Source: DAOUAT01 sp964551735
GTDB taxonomy: Bacteria; Chloroflexota; Anaerolineae; CG2-30-64-16
Reading direction: 5' to 3'
DNA: 64,000 nt
NCBI GenBank assembly: GCA_964551735.1
Contig: CAZKEF010000005.1
Coordinates: forward strand, 124,001-188,000
Below, one piece after another: positions 14,917 to 26,500 of the stretch (positions are counted from its first letter, which is position 1; each line of letters opens with the position of its first letter). A model generated the notes under the pieces. The model was not told the origin of the DNA. It saw nothing but the letters and a program-made list of their open reading frames with translations, and ran no database searches. The translations under genes and the position numbers were made by a program.

Positions 14917-17900
14917 AGTCGGCTGCCATGCGCGCACCGGCGTGGATGGCGAACGCGTCCAGGGCCTTGAGCGCCTTGCCCACGATCTGGCCGCTGCCGT
15001 TCACCGTGATCAGGTCGCCGGCCGGCGCGTCGTCCGTCGTGCCGGGATAGGTGCACTGACCGGTGGCCGGGATGAAGTCGTACTTCGTGATGTCGCAGTA
15101 GACCCCCTCGGGCATGGTTGTCGCGTAGGTCGTGGTGGCGTTCGCCCCGGCCCGGTTGATGGCGACGAAGCCCTTGTCGCCCAACCCGAACGCGATGTGA
15201 TCCGAGGGCGCGCCGCCGATGTTCTGCCAGTTCGTCACCGGTTGGCCCGCGGTCGCCCGGCGGAACGCGACCATGTTGGCGACAGCCGTCCCGCGGTGCT
15301 CGCAGGCCCACTTGCCGTCCTCGAAGGCCGGCGAGCAGTTGGCGGGCACGTCGCCGGCGACCTGCCCCGCGGCGTAGACCGGCCGCGTCTCGGGGCCCAG
15401 GCCGGCGCCCCAGGTGATGCCGCCGTCGTTGCTGCTCGGCGGGCCCAGGCTGTCGCCGCTGTTGTCCCGCGGGTCCTCCTGCCAGTAGTAGCTGGACATC
15501 ACCGACGGGTAGCCGTAGGGGTGGGCCAGGGCGAAGATGTTGGCCAGCACGTGCACCTGGCCGTCGCGGTGGTCCGCCAGGCACTCCGCGCCCGAGCCGT
15601 GCCCGCGCTGGTTGTCGTGGTTGTCCGTGAACACCTGGGCGAACGCGGAGGGCAGCATGTCGGGCGCCGAGAACCGCGCCTCCAGGTCGCTGAGGCTGCC
15701 GCGGCATCCTTCATCGAACGCCTGCCCGAGCGCGCCCGGGTAGGCGAACTCGGTCACGTCGGCCACGGCCGCGTACTCCCAGTCGCGTATGGGCTCCGCG
15801 CTGCTTTGGTCAATCACCTCCAGGAAGACGTAGAAGTCGCCGGTGAGGCCGCTCAACAGCTCCGCCACGTCACCGGCGGCCATGTGCTTGCCTGCGTCCA
15901 CCCGGAAGCCCGCGACCCCGGCGTCCAGCAGCGATTGCAGGTAGCCCCGGATCTCGGCTTGTACGTCGGGCTTGCCGGTGTTCAGGTCGGGCAGGCCGGC
16001 CAGTGCACAGGTCTGCACCTGGCCCCGGTCGCCGTAGCTCTGGATAGGACAGTCGGGGTGGAAGTCGTCGGCCTGGTACTGTTCGCCGTAGAAGCGCTCC
16101 GCGGCCGGGGCGGCGTTGTACTCGGTGCCCGCGGTGCCGCGCGGCGGGACCCCCACCTCCATCGCGGCCATGTGGTTGATCACTGCGTCCACGTAGATGC
16201 CCACGCCCAGCCGCTTACACGTCTCCACCATGCGCTCGAACTCGGCCCAGGCGCCGCTGCGGGAGGTGAACCTGGCGATGTCGTGGGACACCGGCTGGTA
16301 GCGCACCCACCAGGGGAAGTCAGCCGTGCTGCTGCCCATGTCGGCCGTGGGGACGATGTGCTCCTGCGGCGGCGAGACCTGCACGGCCGTGTAGCCCTTC
16401 GCCGCCAGGTAGGTGCATTCCTTCTCGATGTCGGCCCAGCGCCACTCGAAGAGGTGGACGAAGACGCCGCCCTCGGGCGCGGGCGCGACCGGGCGGGGTC
16501 TCCCTGCCCCTGCGGCTGGGGGCAGCACGGTGAGCAGGCCGTCCCCTTTGCCGTCCCCCTGCCACTTCTCGACCTCGCCCGGCCGGCGGCAGTAGGTGGT
16601 GAAGCCATACGCGCCCGGGGGCAGGGCGTCGAGTTGCGCGCGCGTCAGGGTCGCCACGTATTCGTCGTTGTTGCCCCGCTGCGCGTGCCACGTCATGGGC
16701 GTGTCGGCCCACGGTTCGCCGCCGTATGCGCCCCAGTGGAGGGTGCAGGTGATGCCGGCTGCGTTCTCCCCCGGCGCCTCGGTGGCGTCCCGTTCGTAGA
16801 CCTGCACGTAGATCGCGAAGTCTCCCGTGCCGCCTTGCTGCACCAGGTTGGCGACGCCGCCAACTGGGGACATATCGCCCACCCAGTCCACGGTGCTGGG
16901 CGGTTTCGGCCGCGCCAGCGCCTCCGCTGAGACGAAGACGGCGGTCGTGCGGCCGGGGATGGTGAACGTGCCCGCGGCTCCGTCGAACCGCGCGGCCTGG
17001 GCCACCGGGTCGGCGTCGGTCGCGTCGGCCTGGATTGGGTGCAGGTTGAAGCCGGTCGCGCCGGGGATGGTGATCGCCTGCTCCTTCTTATTCGCGTTGA
17101 AGAAGACCAGGATCGTCTCGGCGGCCGGGTCCAGGTCGGGCTCGGCCGCGTCCGAAAGCGCCATGACGATCAATCCATCCTGCGCATTATCTGCGTTGTA
17201 GAACCAGGTTCGGGCCTCGATCTCGGCCTGGGTCGGCAGGCGGAACAGCTTGCTGCTGGCGCGCAGGCGCAGGACCTCCCGGAAGTGCGCGGCCGCAGCC
17301 TCGATATCGGCCGCCGCGGGGCTCAGCCGCTCGTCCGCCAGCAGGGGGCGCATGATGCCCCAGCGGGCGTCGTTGTCCCACGCGGGCGGCAGCCCGGCGC
17401 CGAAGTTGGTGCGGCCCCCGTCCCACCAGACCCGGTTGAACCAGTCGCCGGAGTCGTAGGAGTTGCGGTCCAGCGACTTGGAGCGCAGCAGGTCTTGGCC
17501 CATCTGGAAGAAGGGGATCCCTTGGGCCAGGCCCACGAGGCTGGCGCCCAGGTTCTGGCTGCGCACGCGGCCTTCCATCGAGGTCGCGGGGATGCGCAGG
17601 CCGATCCAGCCGGGGTTGCCTTTGCCATCGCCGGCCGGCAGCTTGAAGATGTTCTGATCGAAGAGGGTCTCGTTGTCGTGCTTCTCGACGTAGTTGATGG
17701 TCTCCTGCGGATCGGCGGCGAAGAAGTCGGAGCTGCCGGCCAGCGCCGCGCGCAGGTCGGCCGTGGCAGCCCACAGGTCGGTCTGGTCGCGGCGGCTGTA
17801 CTCGTAGCCGTTCCAGTCGTAGCTCAGGCCGTTGATGAAGCCCTGGCGGCGGATCTGGACGGGATCGGTGCTGAAGCCGCCGTGGGCCGCGTCGCGGATC

Positions 17901-20395
17901 TTGTCGTTGAACGCACCGATCCCGGAACCGGTCATGTTGGTCTGTTTGGCGTAGCAATCGGGGCACGCGGTCAGCCCCTTGTCGCGGGCCGATCCGAAGT
18001 CCCAGCCCTCGCCGTAGAGGTAGATGGTCGGGTCCACGGCGGCGGCCGCGGCCGCCACGTGCTCCATGTTGCGTCGGGTGTGCAGGTTCATCAGGTCGAA
18101 GCGGAAGCCATCCACCTTGTAATCTGCGGCGAAGCGGACGACCGTGTCGGTCATCAGCTTCTCCATCATGGCGTACTCGGTGGCGGTGTCCGCACAGCAC
18201 GACGAGGTGTAGAGGTTGCCGCTGGCGTCGTAGCGATGGTAGTAGCCGGGCACGATCTTGTCCAGCACTGATTTGTCCTCTTGCCCGCTGGCCGAGGTGT
18301 GGTTGTAGACCACATCCAACACGACGCGCAGGCCGTTGCGGTTCAGCGCCGACACCATCTCCCGGAACTCCAGGATGCGGGCCGGGCCGTTTGGGTCGGT
18401 GCTGTAGGAGCCTTCGGGCACGCCGTAGTGGTAGGGGTCGTAGCCCCAGTTGAAGCCGTCGTTCCCGCGGGCTGCGGCCACCGCGGCCTGCTGATCCGCC
18501 GCGTCCCGGCCGGCGTCCGGTATCTTCGGCTCGGTGCGTTGGCTGACCGGCTCGATCACCGAGGCGATGTCGAACGCGGGCAGCAGGTGGACGTGGGTCA
18601 AGCCGGCGTCGGCCAGCTTCAGCAGGTGCGCCATGCCGTCGGAGAGGGCCGCGTTCGGGGCGGGGCCCGCGCCGTCGTAGGTGAACGCCCGGTACGTGCC
18701 GCGGTCGGCCGCGGCCACGGTCGCGTCGTTGATGCTGAAGTCGCGCACGTGCATCTCGTAGATGGTGATGTCCTCCGGCGCGGCCAGGGCGGGTTTGACC
18801 AGATCCTGCCAGCCCGCGGGCAGCAGATCGGGGTCGGCCAGGTTCACGAACTGGGAGCGGACGTCGCCCGCGGCCGCGCCGTCCTGCGAGAGGCTGACCG
18901 CGTAGGGGTCGGTGACCAGGTTGCGCACGACCCGATCTTCCGCCGGAACGTAGACTTCCACATCGAACAGGTAGAACTGGCGGTCCCAGCTCGCGTCCCC
19001 GGTCACGGCCCAGACGCCGGACGCGGGGTCGAGGGCCATGGGATGGCTGCCCGCCTCCGGCCCCGACGCCGCCGCATAGCGGCGCAGCGTCACCGATTTA
19101 GCTGTGGGCGCCCAGAGTTTTAAGGTAAAGGTTGAGGCTGAGGTCGAGGTGTAGATCGGGCCCAGGGTCTCATTGGTCGCGGCGGCTGCGTAGAGGTCGT
19201 CGAGCACGCCCTGGATCTGGAGCCGGGTGGCGTCGAGCCGCCGGCCGCCGCCCTGGTATTTCGCCACGGCCACCTGGCCGCGCAGCAGGAATTTCGCGTC
19301 GTCGGCCGCCAGGCCGGTCCGCAGCCGCGCCAGCCCGGCCGCGTTGGGGTTCGCCGGATAGGAGCGGGGTCCCCCCGCGCCGATCGTGCCGTCGGGCGTC
19401 AGGGTCACATAACACGGCCCGGCCGGTTCTGGGAAAGCGCAGGCCTCAGTCTCTGCCTCAGCCTCAACCTTACCATCGGGGTCGTAGAGCAGCTTGTAGG
19501 ACGAGTCGGCCGCGCCGCTCCAGGCGACCGTGTCCGCATCCAGCCAGAACGCCTTGGCCGCGGACAGCGGGATGGGGCCGGTGACAGGTTTCGCGGCGAC
19601 GGTGTAGCGGTAGTTGGGGCCGCCGGCCGTGTTCGCGGTGATGGTCATCAGGTCGGCGTCCGCGGGGGCGATGGCGTCCACGTCGCCCGAGGTGAAGGCG
19701 TAGTAGCCCACCTCCGCGCCGTCGGGCTGGGCCGGGATGGTGGCGCTGTAGCGGGTGCCGCTCCCGGTCATTTTGACCACGCCGGACGCGGCCCAGGCGC
19801 CGTTCACGGCATAGCGCAGCCAGGCCGCCTGCCCCGCGGGGAGCGGTCCATCGGTCGTGACGGTCACGCTCATCGCGCCCGGCGCACCCAGCCGGCTGGC
19901 CTGCGGCTCGCCCACGGCGGTGATCTCAGCCGGCGCGGCGGCCAGGAGGAAGACCACGGCCCGGCTGCCCCCGTCCCACTTGAAAACGTAGACGCCCCCC
20001 GCGGTGTGCGCGAAGCTGCTGTTGGCCCCCGACGGCGACAAGTCGGCGTAGACCTGGCCGAATGCCAGCGCCGCGCCGTTGCCGAACCATTGGGCCGCAG
20101 CGGGCGCGCCCCGCAGGAACTTGAACTCGCTGGTCGGGTCGTCCGCCGCGGCGATCGGGCCGGTCACGTGGCTGAACCCGCCCAGACTGGCGGACATCGG
20201 CCAACCTGCCCAGCCGTTCAGCTCGGCCATCACCTGCTCGCCGGCGGGGAGCGCCTCTGTTTGCGGCGCGGGCGCCGGGGCCGGGGCGGTTGCTGGCTCG
20301 TCGCGGCCTGCCAGCCGCCAGACGATGGCTGCTGCGACGAGCACGATCAACGCGGCGACGAGCGCCACGACGCGGGTGCGGGGGGTGCGTTTCAT
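14915..20395 (-). CDS. Double-headed pullulanase / alpha-amylase, paralogue without the C-terminal tail
   Basis: An 1826-residue paralogue of the enzyme at 8523-14708. The start at 20395 (MKRTPRTRVV, then a hydrophobic helix at about 9-27) is preferred over 20548, which would add 51 residues without a signal sequence. The N terminus differs from its neighbour: an unrelated beta domain at about 50-155 and an Ig-like domain at about 165-265. The pullulanase part has FNWGYDP (648-654), DVVYNH (694-699), Asp767 (FRFDLM), Glu796 (YGEGW) and a VEKHDNE motif. The starch-binding-like module occurs once, between the enzymes. The amylase part has DAVINH, Asp1500 (FRVD), Glu1526 (LEVID) and His1593-Asp1594 (DNHDNQRGHG). 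It stops at GARMAAD, where the neighbour continues into GEVED and the anchor tail; a frameshifted remnant of that domain follows. Both catalytic sets look intact, so the protein may be soluble rather than anchored. Confidence 0.88.
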   Translation of the reverse strand: MKRTPRTRVVALVAALIVLVAAAIVWRLAGRDEPATAPAPAPAPQTEALPAGEQVMAELNGWAGWPMSASLGGFSHVTGPIAAADDPTSEFKFLRGAPAAAQWFGNGAALAFGQVYADLSPSGANSSFAHTAGGVYVFKWDGGSRAVVFLLAAAPAEITAVGEPQASRLGAPGAMSVTVTTDGPLPAGQAAWLRYAVNGAWAASGVVKMTGSGTRYSATIPAQPDGAEVGYYAFTSGDVDAIAPADADLMTITANTAGGPNYRYTVAAKPVTGPIPLSAAKAFWLDADTVAWSGAADSSYKLLYDPDGKVEAEAETEACAFPEPAGPCYVTLTPDGTIGAGGPRSYPANPNAAGLARLRTGLAADDAKFLLRGQVAVAKYQGGGRRLDATRLQIQGVLDDLYAAAATNETLGPIYTSTSASTFTLKLWAPTAKSVTLRRYAAASGPEAGSHPMALDPASGVWAVTGDASWDRQFYLFDVEVYVPAEDRVVRNLVTDPYAVSLSQDGAAAGDVRSQFVNLADPDLLPAGWQDLVKPALAAPEDITIYEMHVRDFSINDATVAAADRGTYRAFTYDGAGPAPNAALSDGMAHLLKLADAGLTHVHLLPAFDIASVIEPVSQRTEPKIPDAGRDAADQQAAVAAARGNDGFNWGYDPYHYGVPEGSYSTDPNGPARILEFREMVSALNRNGLRVVLDVVYNHTSASGQEDKSVLDKIVPGYYHRYDASGNLYTSSCCADTATEYAMMEKLMTDTVVRFAADYKVDGFRFDLMNLHTRRNMEHVAAAAAAVDPTIYLYGEGWDFGSARDKGLTACPDCYAKQTNMTGSGIGAFNDKIRDAAHGGFSTDPVQIRRQGFINGLSYDWNGYEYSRRDQTDLWAATADLRAALAGSSDFFAADPQETINYVEKHDNETLFDQNIFKLPAGDGKGNPGWIGLRIPATSMEGRVRSQNLGASLVGLAQGIPFFQMGQDLLRSKSLDRNSYDSGDWFNRVWWDGGRTNFGAGLPPAWDNDARWGIMRPLLADERLSPAAADIEAAAAHFREVLRLRASSKLFRLPTQAEIEARTWFYNADNAQDGLIVMALSDAAEPDLDPAAETILVFFNANKKEQAITIPGATGFNLHPIQADATDADPVAQAARFDGAAGTFTIPGRTTAVFVSAEALARPKPPSTVDWVGDMSPVGGVANLVQQGGTGDFAIYVQVYERDATEAPGENAAGITCTLHWGAYGGEPWADTPMTWHAQRGNNDEYVATLTRAQLDALPPGAYGFTTYCRRPGEVEKWQGDGKGDGLLTVLPPAAGAGRPRPVAPAPEGGVFVHLFEWRWADIEKECTYLAAKGYTAVQVSPPQEHIVPTADMGSSTADFPWWVRYQPVSHDIARFTSRSGAWAEFERMVETCKRLGVGIYVDAVINHMAAMEVGVPPRGTAGTEYNAAPAAERFYGEQYQADDFHPDCPIQSYGDRGQVQTCALAGLPDLNTGKPDVQAEIRGYLQSLLDAGVAGFRVDAGKHMAAGDVAELLSGLTGDFYVFLEVIDQSSAEPIRDWEYAAVADVTEFAYPGALGQAFDEGCRGSLSDLEARFSAPDMLPSAFAQVFTDNHDNQRGHGSGAECLADHRDGQVHVLANIFALAHPYGYPSVMSSYYWQEDPRDNSGDSLGPPSSNDGGITWGAGLGPETRPVYAAGQVAGDVPANCSPAFEDGKWACEHRGTAVANMVAFRRATAGQPVTNWQNIGGAPSDHIAFGLGDKGFVAINRAGANATTTYATTMPEGVYCDITKYDFIPATGQCTYPGTTDDAPAGDLITVNGSGQIVGKALKALDAFAIHAGARMAAD

Positions 20396-20493
20396 GGGTG
20401 CGTGTCCTTGTCGGTGTGGTTTGCGCTGAGGCCGATTATAGCACAGGAGAGGCGGGAGGCCGTGATACGCGATGACGTGATGTGTGATGACGT

Positions 20494-20571
20494 GATATGA
20501 CAACGAATCCGGGGGATTGAACGCATCTTGTGCGACCGATTCGTTCAATCCCGGCGATTCGTTGTCATATC
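20494..20571. repeat. Dispersed repeat DR3, large inverted pair
   Basis: Two arms of about 30 bases (20494-20523 and 20542-20571), each with ATATGACAACGAATC and GGATTGAACG, face each other in the 195-bp gap between the adhesin stop and the amylopullulanase start. The arms match except for a few bases in the middle. A related single copy is at 34350-34384, and a similar GGATTG...CGAAT palindrome is at 29188-29224. It could act as a transcript-end structure for the adhesin gene; no T-run is seen. Confidence 0.7.
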
Positions 20572-20590
20572 TGGCGCCGGCCGCGCGGCG

Positions 20591-23500
20591 TTACCGCGTC
20601 TGTCGGCGCGTCGCGGCCGCCAGCGCGGCCAGCATCAGGGCCGCCAGCCCGGCCACGGACGGCACGGTCGCGCTCGCCGCCGGAACGCCGCGGAACGCGA
20701 CCAGGCCGAGCGCGGTGGGCTCGCCGCCGTACAGCACGCTGATCGGCTCGTGCCGGGTGGCGACGCCGGTCGTGCTGACGTCCTCCAGCCAGTACCAGTA
20801 GGTGGTGTTCGGCGTCAGGCCGGCGCTGTCCAGGTAGACGTAATGATAGCCCTCGGGGCTGCCCGAGCCCTGGGAGGGGATGAGGTCCGCGTTCAGCTTG
20901 ACCCCCGGTCCTTCACCAGGCTCAGGATGCAGCCCCGCGTCCGAGGTGGCGCGGTAGAGGTTGAAGCCCGCGTTGTTGATCTCGCTGACCGTGTCCCAGG
21001 TCACCGTGATGGCGTCCGCCGCCGCGGTCGCGGTCATGCTGGCCAGGGTGATGCCCAGGGGTGTGCCGCCGTAGAACCCGAAGTCCACAGTGCCGTTGCC
21101 GTTGCTGTCCAGGGCTGGCGGGTTCGGGCCGGACACGCTGTCGCCGATGGGCTCGGCCTGGCTGACCAGGGTGACGGTCGGGGCGAAGATGCCGGTGACA
21201 CCGCCCTTCGTCGTCACTCCCGGAATGCCGTTGCTGTCCGTGTTGCTGGTGTTCTCATCGGGATCCGCGCCGCCCGCCACCGCGCTGGCGCCAGCCATCG
21301 GGCCGCCAGCGTCGAAGTTGCTGCTCATGATCACGACGATGTAGTTGCCGGGCGCGAGGCCGGTGAATTCATACAGGCCGGCCGCGTCGGTCGTGTCAGT
21401 TCCCACCGGCGTTGTGCTGTCAGGGATGCCGTCGTTGTTCGCGTCCGCGTACAGGTGGACGAGGACGTTGGCCACACCGGGCTCGTCGGTATCCTGGGTG
21501 TCGTTGCGATGCAGGGTGTCATTCCACACCGTGCCGGCCAGGGTCAGCGGCTGGTAGAAGCCGAAGTCGTAGCTGTCGTCGGTGGCGCCCCGGGTGACTG
21601 TGGCTGCCTGGCCAGCAGCGTCATCCGAGTCCTTGTCTTCGGCCGTGGTGTTCTGCGGGCTGGCGACGTAGCCCCCACCGGCCGGCGGCGTCACGGCAAT
21701 GCTGAACGTTGGCTCCCCGGTCCCACCGCCATCAAAGTTCTCATCCAGCAGCAGGTTGCCGAAGCTGTACTTGCCGGCGCTGTCCGTGGTGGTCTTGACG
21801 ACCGTGGTGGTGTTGTTCGGCCAGGTGATCGTCAGCGTGACGATGGCGCCCGCGATGCCGCTCTCGGTGTCATCCTGGATGCCGTCGCCATCCACATCGA
21901 ACCAGACGTAGTTGCCCAGATCCGCCGGCTGCCGATAGTAGCCGAAGTCGGCCGTGGTAACGGTCTGGCCGCCGGTCACGGACACCGTGTAGGGGTCGGC
22001 CTTGCTCGTGCCGTCCGAACTCACAGCCTGATCACCCAGCGAGTGCCAGAAGCCGTTCAGCACGTTGTGCTCATCGGTCACGTCCACGGTGTACGTCCCG
22101 TTCGGCAGGTTGGCGAAGCTGTAGTTGCCCGACGCGTCGGTCGTCGTCGTGGCCACGAGGTTGCCATTGCTGTCGCGCAGCGCCACCGTCACACCGGCCA
22201 GCCAGCCGGTTTCGCCTGCCAGCACACCATCGGCGTTGACATCGTTCCAGATGGTGCCCGCTATGCTGTTGGCGCCAGCATAACCGAAGTCCTGGCTCAG
22301 GTTGATCCCGCCGGCGGCCAGGGTCACGCCCGCCTCATGGGGCGGCGAATCGGTCGTGTCCGGGTCAATCGTGTTGGTCAGCCCGGCGGGCAGGGTCGTA
22401 GCATCCACCACCACGACATAGTTGCCGGCCGGCAGGTAGGGGAAGACGTAGACGCCGTTCTGGTCTGTCGTCGTCTGCGCCAGCAGCGGCTCGCCGGCCG
22501 TATATTTGCCGTCGCCGTTGCTGTCGGCATACAAGAAGACCGTGACCCCTTCCAGTCCCTCGCCTGCGTTGTAATTCCCGCTGCCGTTCCAGTCCAGGAA
22601 GACCGTGTCGCCGATCAGCCCCGTTCCGGCCTTCTGCCTGGCCGGCGTATAGCCGAAATCCTGTCCCTGATCGCCATCAGGCGTCAGGTCGCTGACCGCG
22701 CTGATGTTGGCGGTGGCGACGCCGTTACTATCGTAGGTGGGCGCCAGCCCGGCCAGCACGTTGTGCGCGTCGTTCACCCACACCAGGTAGTCATCTGTGC
22801 CAGAGCCATCGGCCGTGGGCACACCGGGGAACTCGTAGTTGCCGTTGGCGTCGGTGGTGTCGGTCGCCAGGATCACATCAACGCCCGGCTGGTACACGCC
22901 ATCGCCGTTGACGTCCCGGATCAGGACGACGCTGACGCCAGGGATGCGCGTCTCCGTGTCATCCTGGATGCCATTGGCGTTGGCATCCAGCCAGATGGTA
23001 TCGCCGATGCTGCCGAAGGCGCCGGGGTTGGGCGTGTAGCCAAAGTCCGCGTTCACATACACGTCGCCCGGCCCAAGGATGATCGGCGTCGTCGTCTTGT
23101 GGTCGCAGGCGGTGCAGGTCACGCCCGGCTGATCCGGATCGCCGGTCTGGCTGTAGCCACCGGGCAGGGTGACCTGCACCACATACGCCCCGGCCGGCAG
23201 CCCGTCGAAGATGTAGTTGCCGTTGGCATCCGTCGTGGTTGTGCCGCTCGGGAGCGGATTGCCGTTCCCGTCCGTGGCGTTCGGGTAGATCGTATCGTAG
23301 ACGCCATTCCCGTCCGGATCGTAGTAGATCGTCACCGTTACGCCGGCCAGGCCCAGCTCCACGGCGTCCTGCACGCCGTCGCCGTCCGCGTCGATCCAGA
23401 CGCGGTCGCCGATGGCGCCGGCGCCCGTGTTGCCTGTCACGTCTGCCGATGGCGCCCAGTTGTAGCCGAAGTCCGCGGTCAGGTGAGCGCCGCCTGCGGT

Positions 23501-26500
23501 TACCGTCACCGCCGTTGTGTGCGCCGTCGTGACGTCATCCTCATCGTAGGTTGGGTTGGCCGCCAGACCGGCCGGCATGGTCGAGGTATCCACGCTGACG
23601 GTGTAGCTGCCGATGGGGATGTTGGCGAAGATGTAGTTGCCGTTGGCATCGGTGTAGGTGGTGTAGGTCTGGGATCCGTTGGTGAGCGTCACCTTCACGT
23701 TGGCGATGCCGGCCTCGCCCGCATCCTGGATGCCATCGCCATCTTCATCCAGCCAGATCCGGTCGCCGACCGCGCCCGCCAGCAGGCTGCCCGCGCCGCT
23801 CTGGCCGCTGTACGACACGCCGCCGGTGTCCTTGTTGGCGTATGTCACGGTGGCCGCGTTCGCCAGCAGGTTGCTGCCGGCCGGCAGAACGGTGATCGTG
23901 ACCCGGTCCGTGCCGGTGCAGCCATACTGGGCGCGCGCCGTCACCGTGGCCTCGTAGACGCCTGGATCGGCGTAGGTGTGCGTGAAGGTCAGGCCCTCCT
24001 GGTAGGGCGCATCCGTTGTGCCGTCGCCCCAGCTCACCTTGTACTGGAACGGTTTACGGCCGCCCAGCGCAGCCTCGTCCATGGTGAGGGTGATGGGCTG
24101 ATCCTCCAGGGTCGTCGTCGGGACATAGACAAAGGGCCGCACGCTGGCAAAGCTCGCCTGGAGGTTGAACAGCAGGCCGCTGTGGTCGGCGCCATTGTAC
24201 TCCGGGTGCCCGTTGTGCGTGTTGTTCAGCAGCCGGACCGCCAGGATGTTGATGCCGGACTGGATGCCGGCGGTGGCGTTGCCGGAGAACGTCGAGTAGG
24301 TGCTGGCGCTGGTGTGCTCGCCTGCGTAAACGCCGTTTAGGTACACCCTGGATTTGTCATCGCCTGCCAGCGAGAGGGTCGCGCTCAGGTCGGTGGCGTT
24401 GAGCGGCAGGCAGAAGGCCTGCCGGAAGAAGCTGTAGTTGGGCGCGGTCTCGCCGGCGGTGTGCACCGAGGTCCACTCGCCGCCCAAGATCGAAGCCGGC
24501 ATCCAGACGCTCTCAATGAACGCGGCGACAGGCTGAGCCCAGGTATTGTCATTGAATGCGGGGCCGCCGCGCGGGTTTTCGTTCCAGCCGGAGTCAGGCG
24601 GAACACTGCTAAACCCGTTGTAGAGGCCGCGGTAGGTCAGGCACTTGGGGTTGTACGCGTCATCGCAATAGGGCAGCGAGGTGTAGGCCGACGTCTTGCT
24701 GACCACCGTCACGCTGCCGGCCTCCGGTTCGATGGAAAGGGTGGGGGCCGTTTGGGTGGCGTTGCCCGCGCCGGCGTCTACGGTCACCTGGAAGCTGACC
24801 ATGCCGCGCGCGTTGGGCGGCTGGTCGCCCAGGTCCCAGGTGATGGTGCGCGTGCCGGTGTCGTAGGTCCCCCCGTGCGAGATGCTGTTGGCCACCAGGG
24901 TGGTGTTAGCCGGCAGGGTGTCGGCGATGCTGATGTTGTACGCAGTGGCTGCGCTGTTGTTGGTCCACTGGATGACATAGGTCACCGGGCCGCCCCCTGG
25001 CCGCGCCGGGGTCGCGGTCTTTTCCACCTGGATGTAGGGCGCGATGACAGTATCGCTATCCGTGGCTTCGTTGTCCGACGGATCGTAGTCGGTCTGCGTG
25101 GCGCTGATCCTGGCATGATTCAGGATCACCGCGCCCGGCAGCAGATCCGTGTTGGCGGTGACGGTGACCTGGATCGATCCCGTGCCACCCACGGGGAGAT
25201 CGGCCACGTTCCAGGCATAGGTGCGGCCGCTGCTGCTCGTGGGCGCCGGGGTGGCCGAGACATACGTGACGTTGTCGGGGAGCTCATCGGTGACCACGAC
25301 GCCCGTGGCCGTGGCCTGGCCCGAATTGCCGTAGTTGATGGTATACACGATCGTGTCGCCGGCGAGGACTTGCGTCGCGCCATCGCTCTTCGTGACATAC
25401 AGGTTCGGGCGGAGGGTGTTCAGCACCGTGTTGACGTCGGACGCTTCGCTGTTGGCGATGCTGACCTCGAAGGCCGTCGTGTTCACGCGCGCGTAGTTGG
25501 TCAGCACGACGCCATCGGCCAGGCTGCCCGCCACACTGACCGTCACCGTGCAGCTCGTGCTGGCGCCGGGGTTCAGGTCCGGCAAGCTCCAGGTGTAGGT
25601 TGACCCGGCCTGTGTGGGCGTGCCGGGGCAGGTGGAGCTCGTGTACGAGAGAGGCGAATTGATCGTATCCGCCAATGTGACGCCCGTTGCCGGGGCAGTG
25701 CCCACGTTGCTCACCGTCAGCGTATACACGATCGTGCCGGGCGAGGTGGCCGTGGTCTTGCCGTCGGTCTTGGTGATCAACAGATCCGCGGGTTTGATGA
25801 TGTAGTCCTCGACCTCACCGCCGGCAACGAACCCGGTCGGCGCGATGGCGGCCGTGCAGTTGCCGCTGCCGTCCGGCGGGCTCAGGCGGAAGCGCAGGTA
25901 GAGGCCCTTGGCCGGATCCACCGTGCCCGAGGGCAACGTCACCGGGACTTGCGTGCTCCCCGAACTCACCTTCAGATTTTGGATGATGTGCTCCGAGTAG
26001 GTGGTGTAGGTGTCGTAGCCGCCGGACTTGGTGAAGTTGCCGTCGGCCGCCGGGGGCGTGGCGCCGCTGTCGTTGGTGAAGTCCAGCCACCCGTTCAGGC
26101 AGCCGGGGCCGTTCGCGACCGTGACGCCGATGACGCCTGAGCCGGTCTGCCAGCCGGGTTGACTGCCGGCGATGACGATGCCATCCTCGTCGTCGGCTTT
26201 GGGCGGTGTCGTCTGATTCAGGTCGTCGCCATCGGCGCCGGTCGACGGTTGGCCTTGCAGGTCACGGTCGTAGTAGTCGCCCAGCTTCAGCGTCAGGGCG
26301 GGGTTGGTATCCGTGGGGGAATGGCGCGGGCCATTCGCAGCCAGCGACGTGCCGTAGGTGTCGGGCAGGTCACCCCACTCATTGGCCGCTACCAGGCTGG
26401 TGTTGCAGCTTTGCACCGTACCGCCGCCCGTGTAGGCGATGTCGCAGTTGGTGATCTCCTCGTAGACGCCTGCGCTATTGATGTTTTTCAAGGTGACGTC

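Noticed and set aside
20528..24340. Long plus-strand frame opposite the giant adhesin
   Set aside because: Same reason; the minus-strand protein has recognisable domains throughout.
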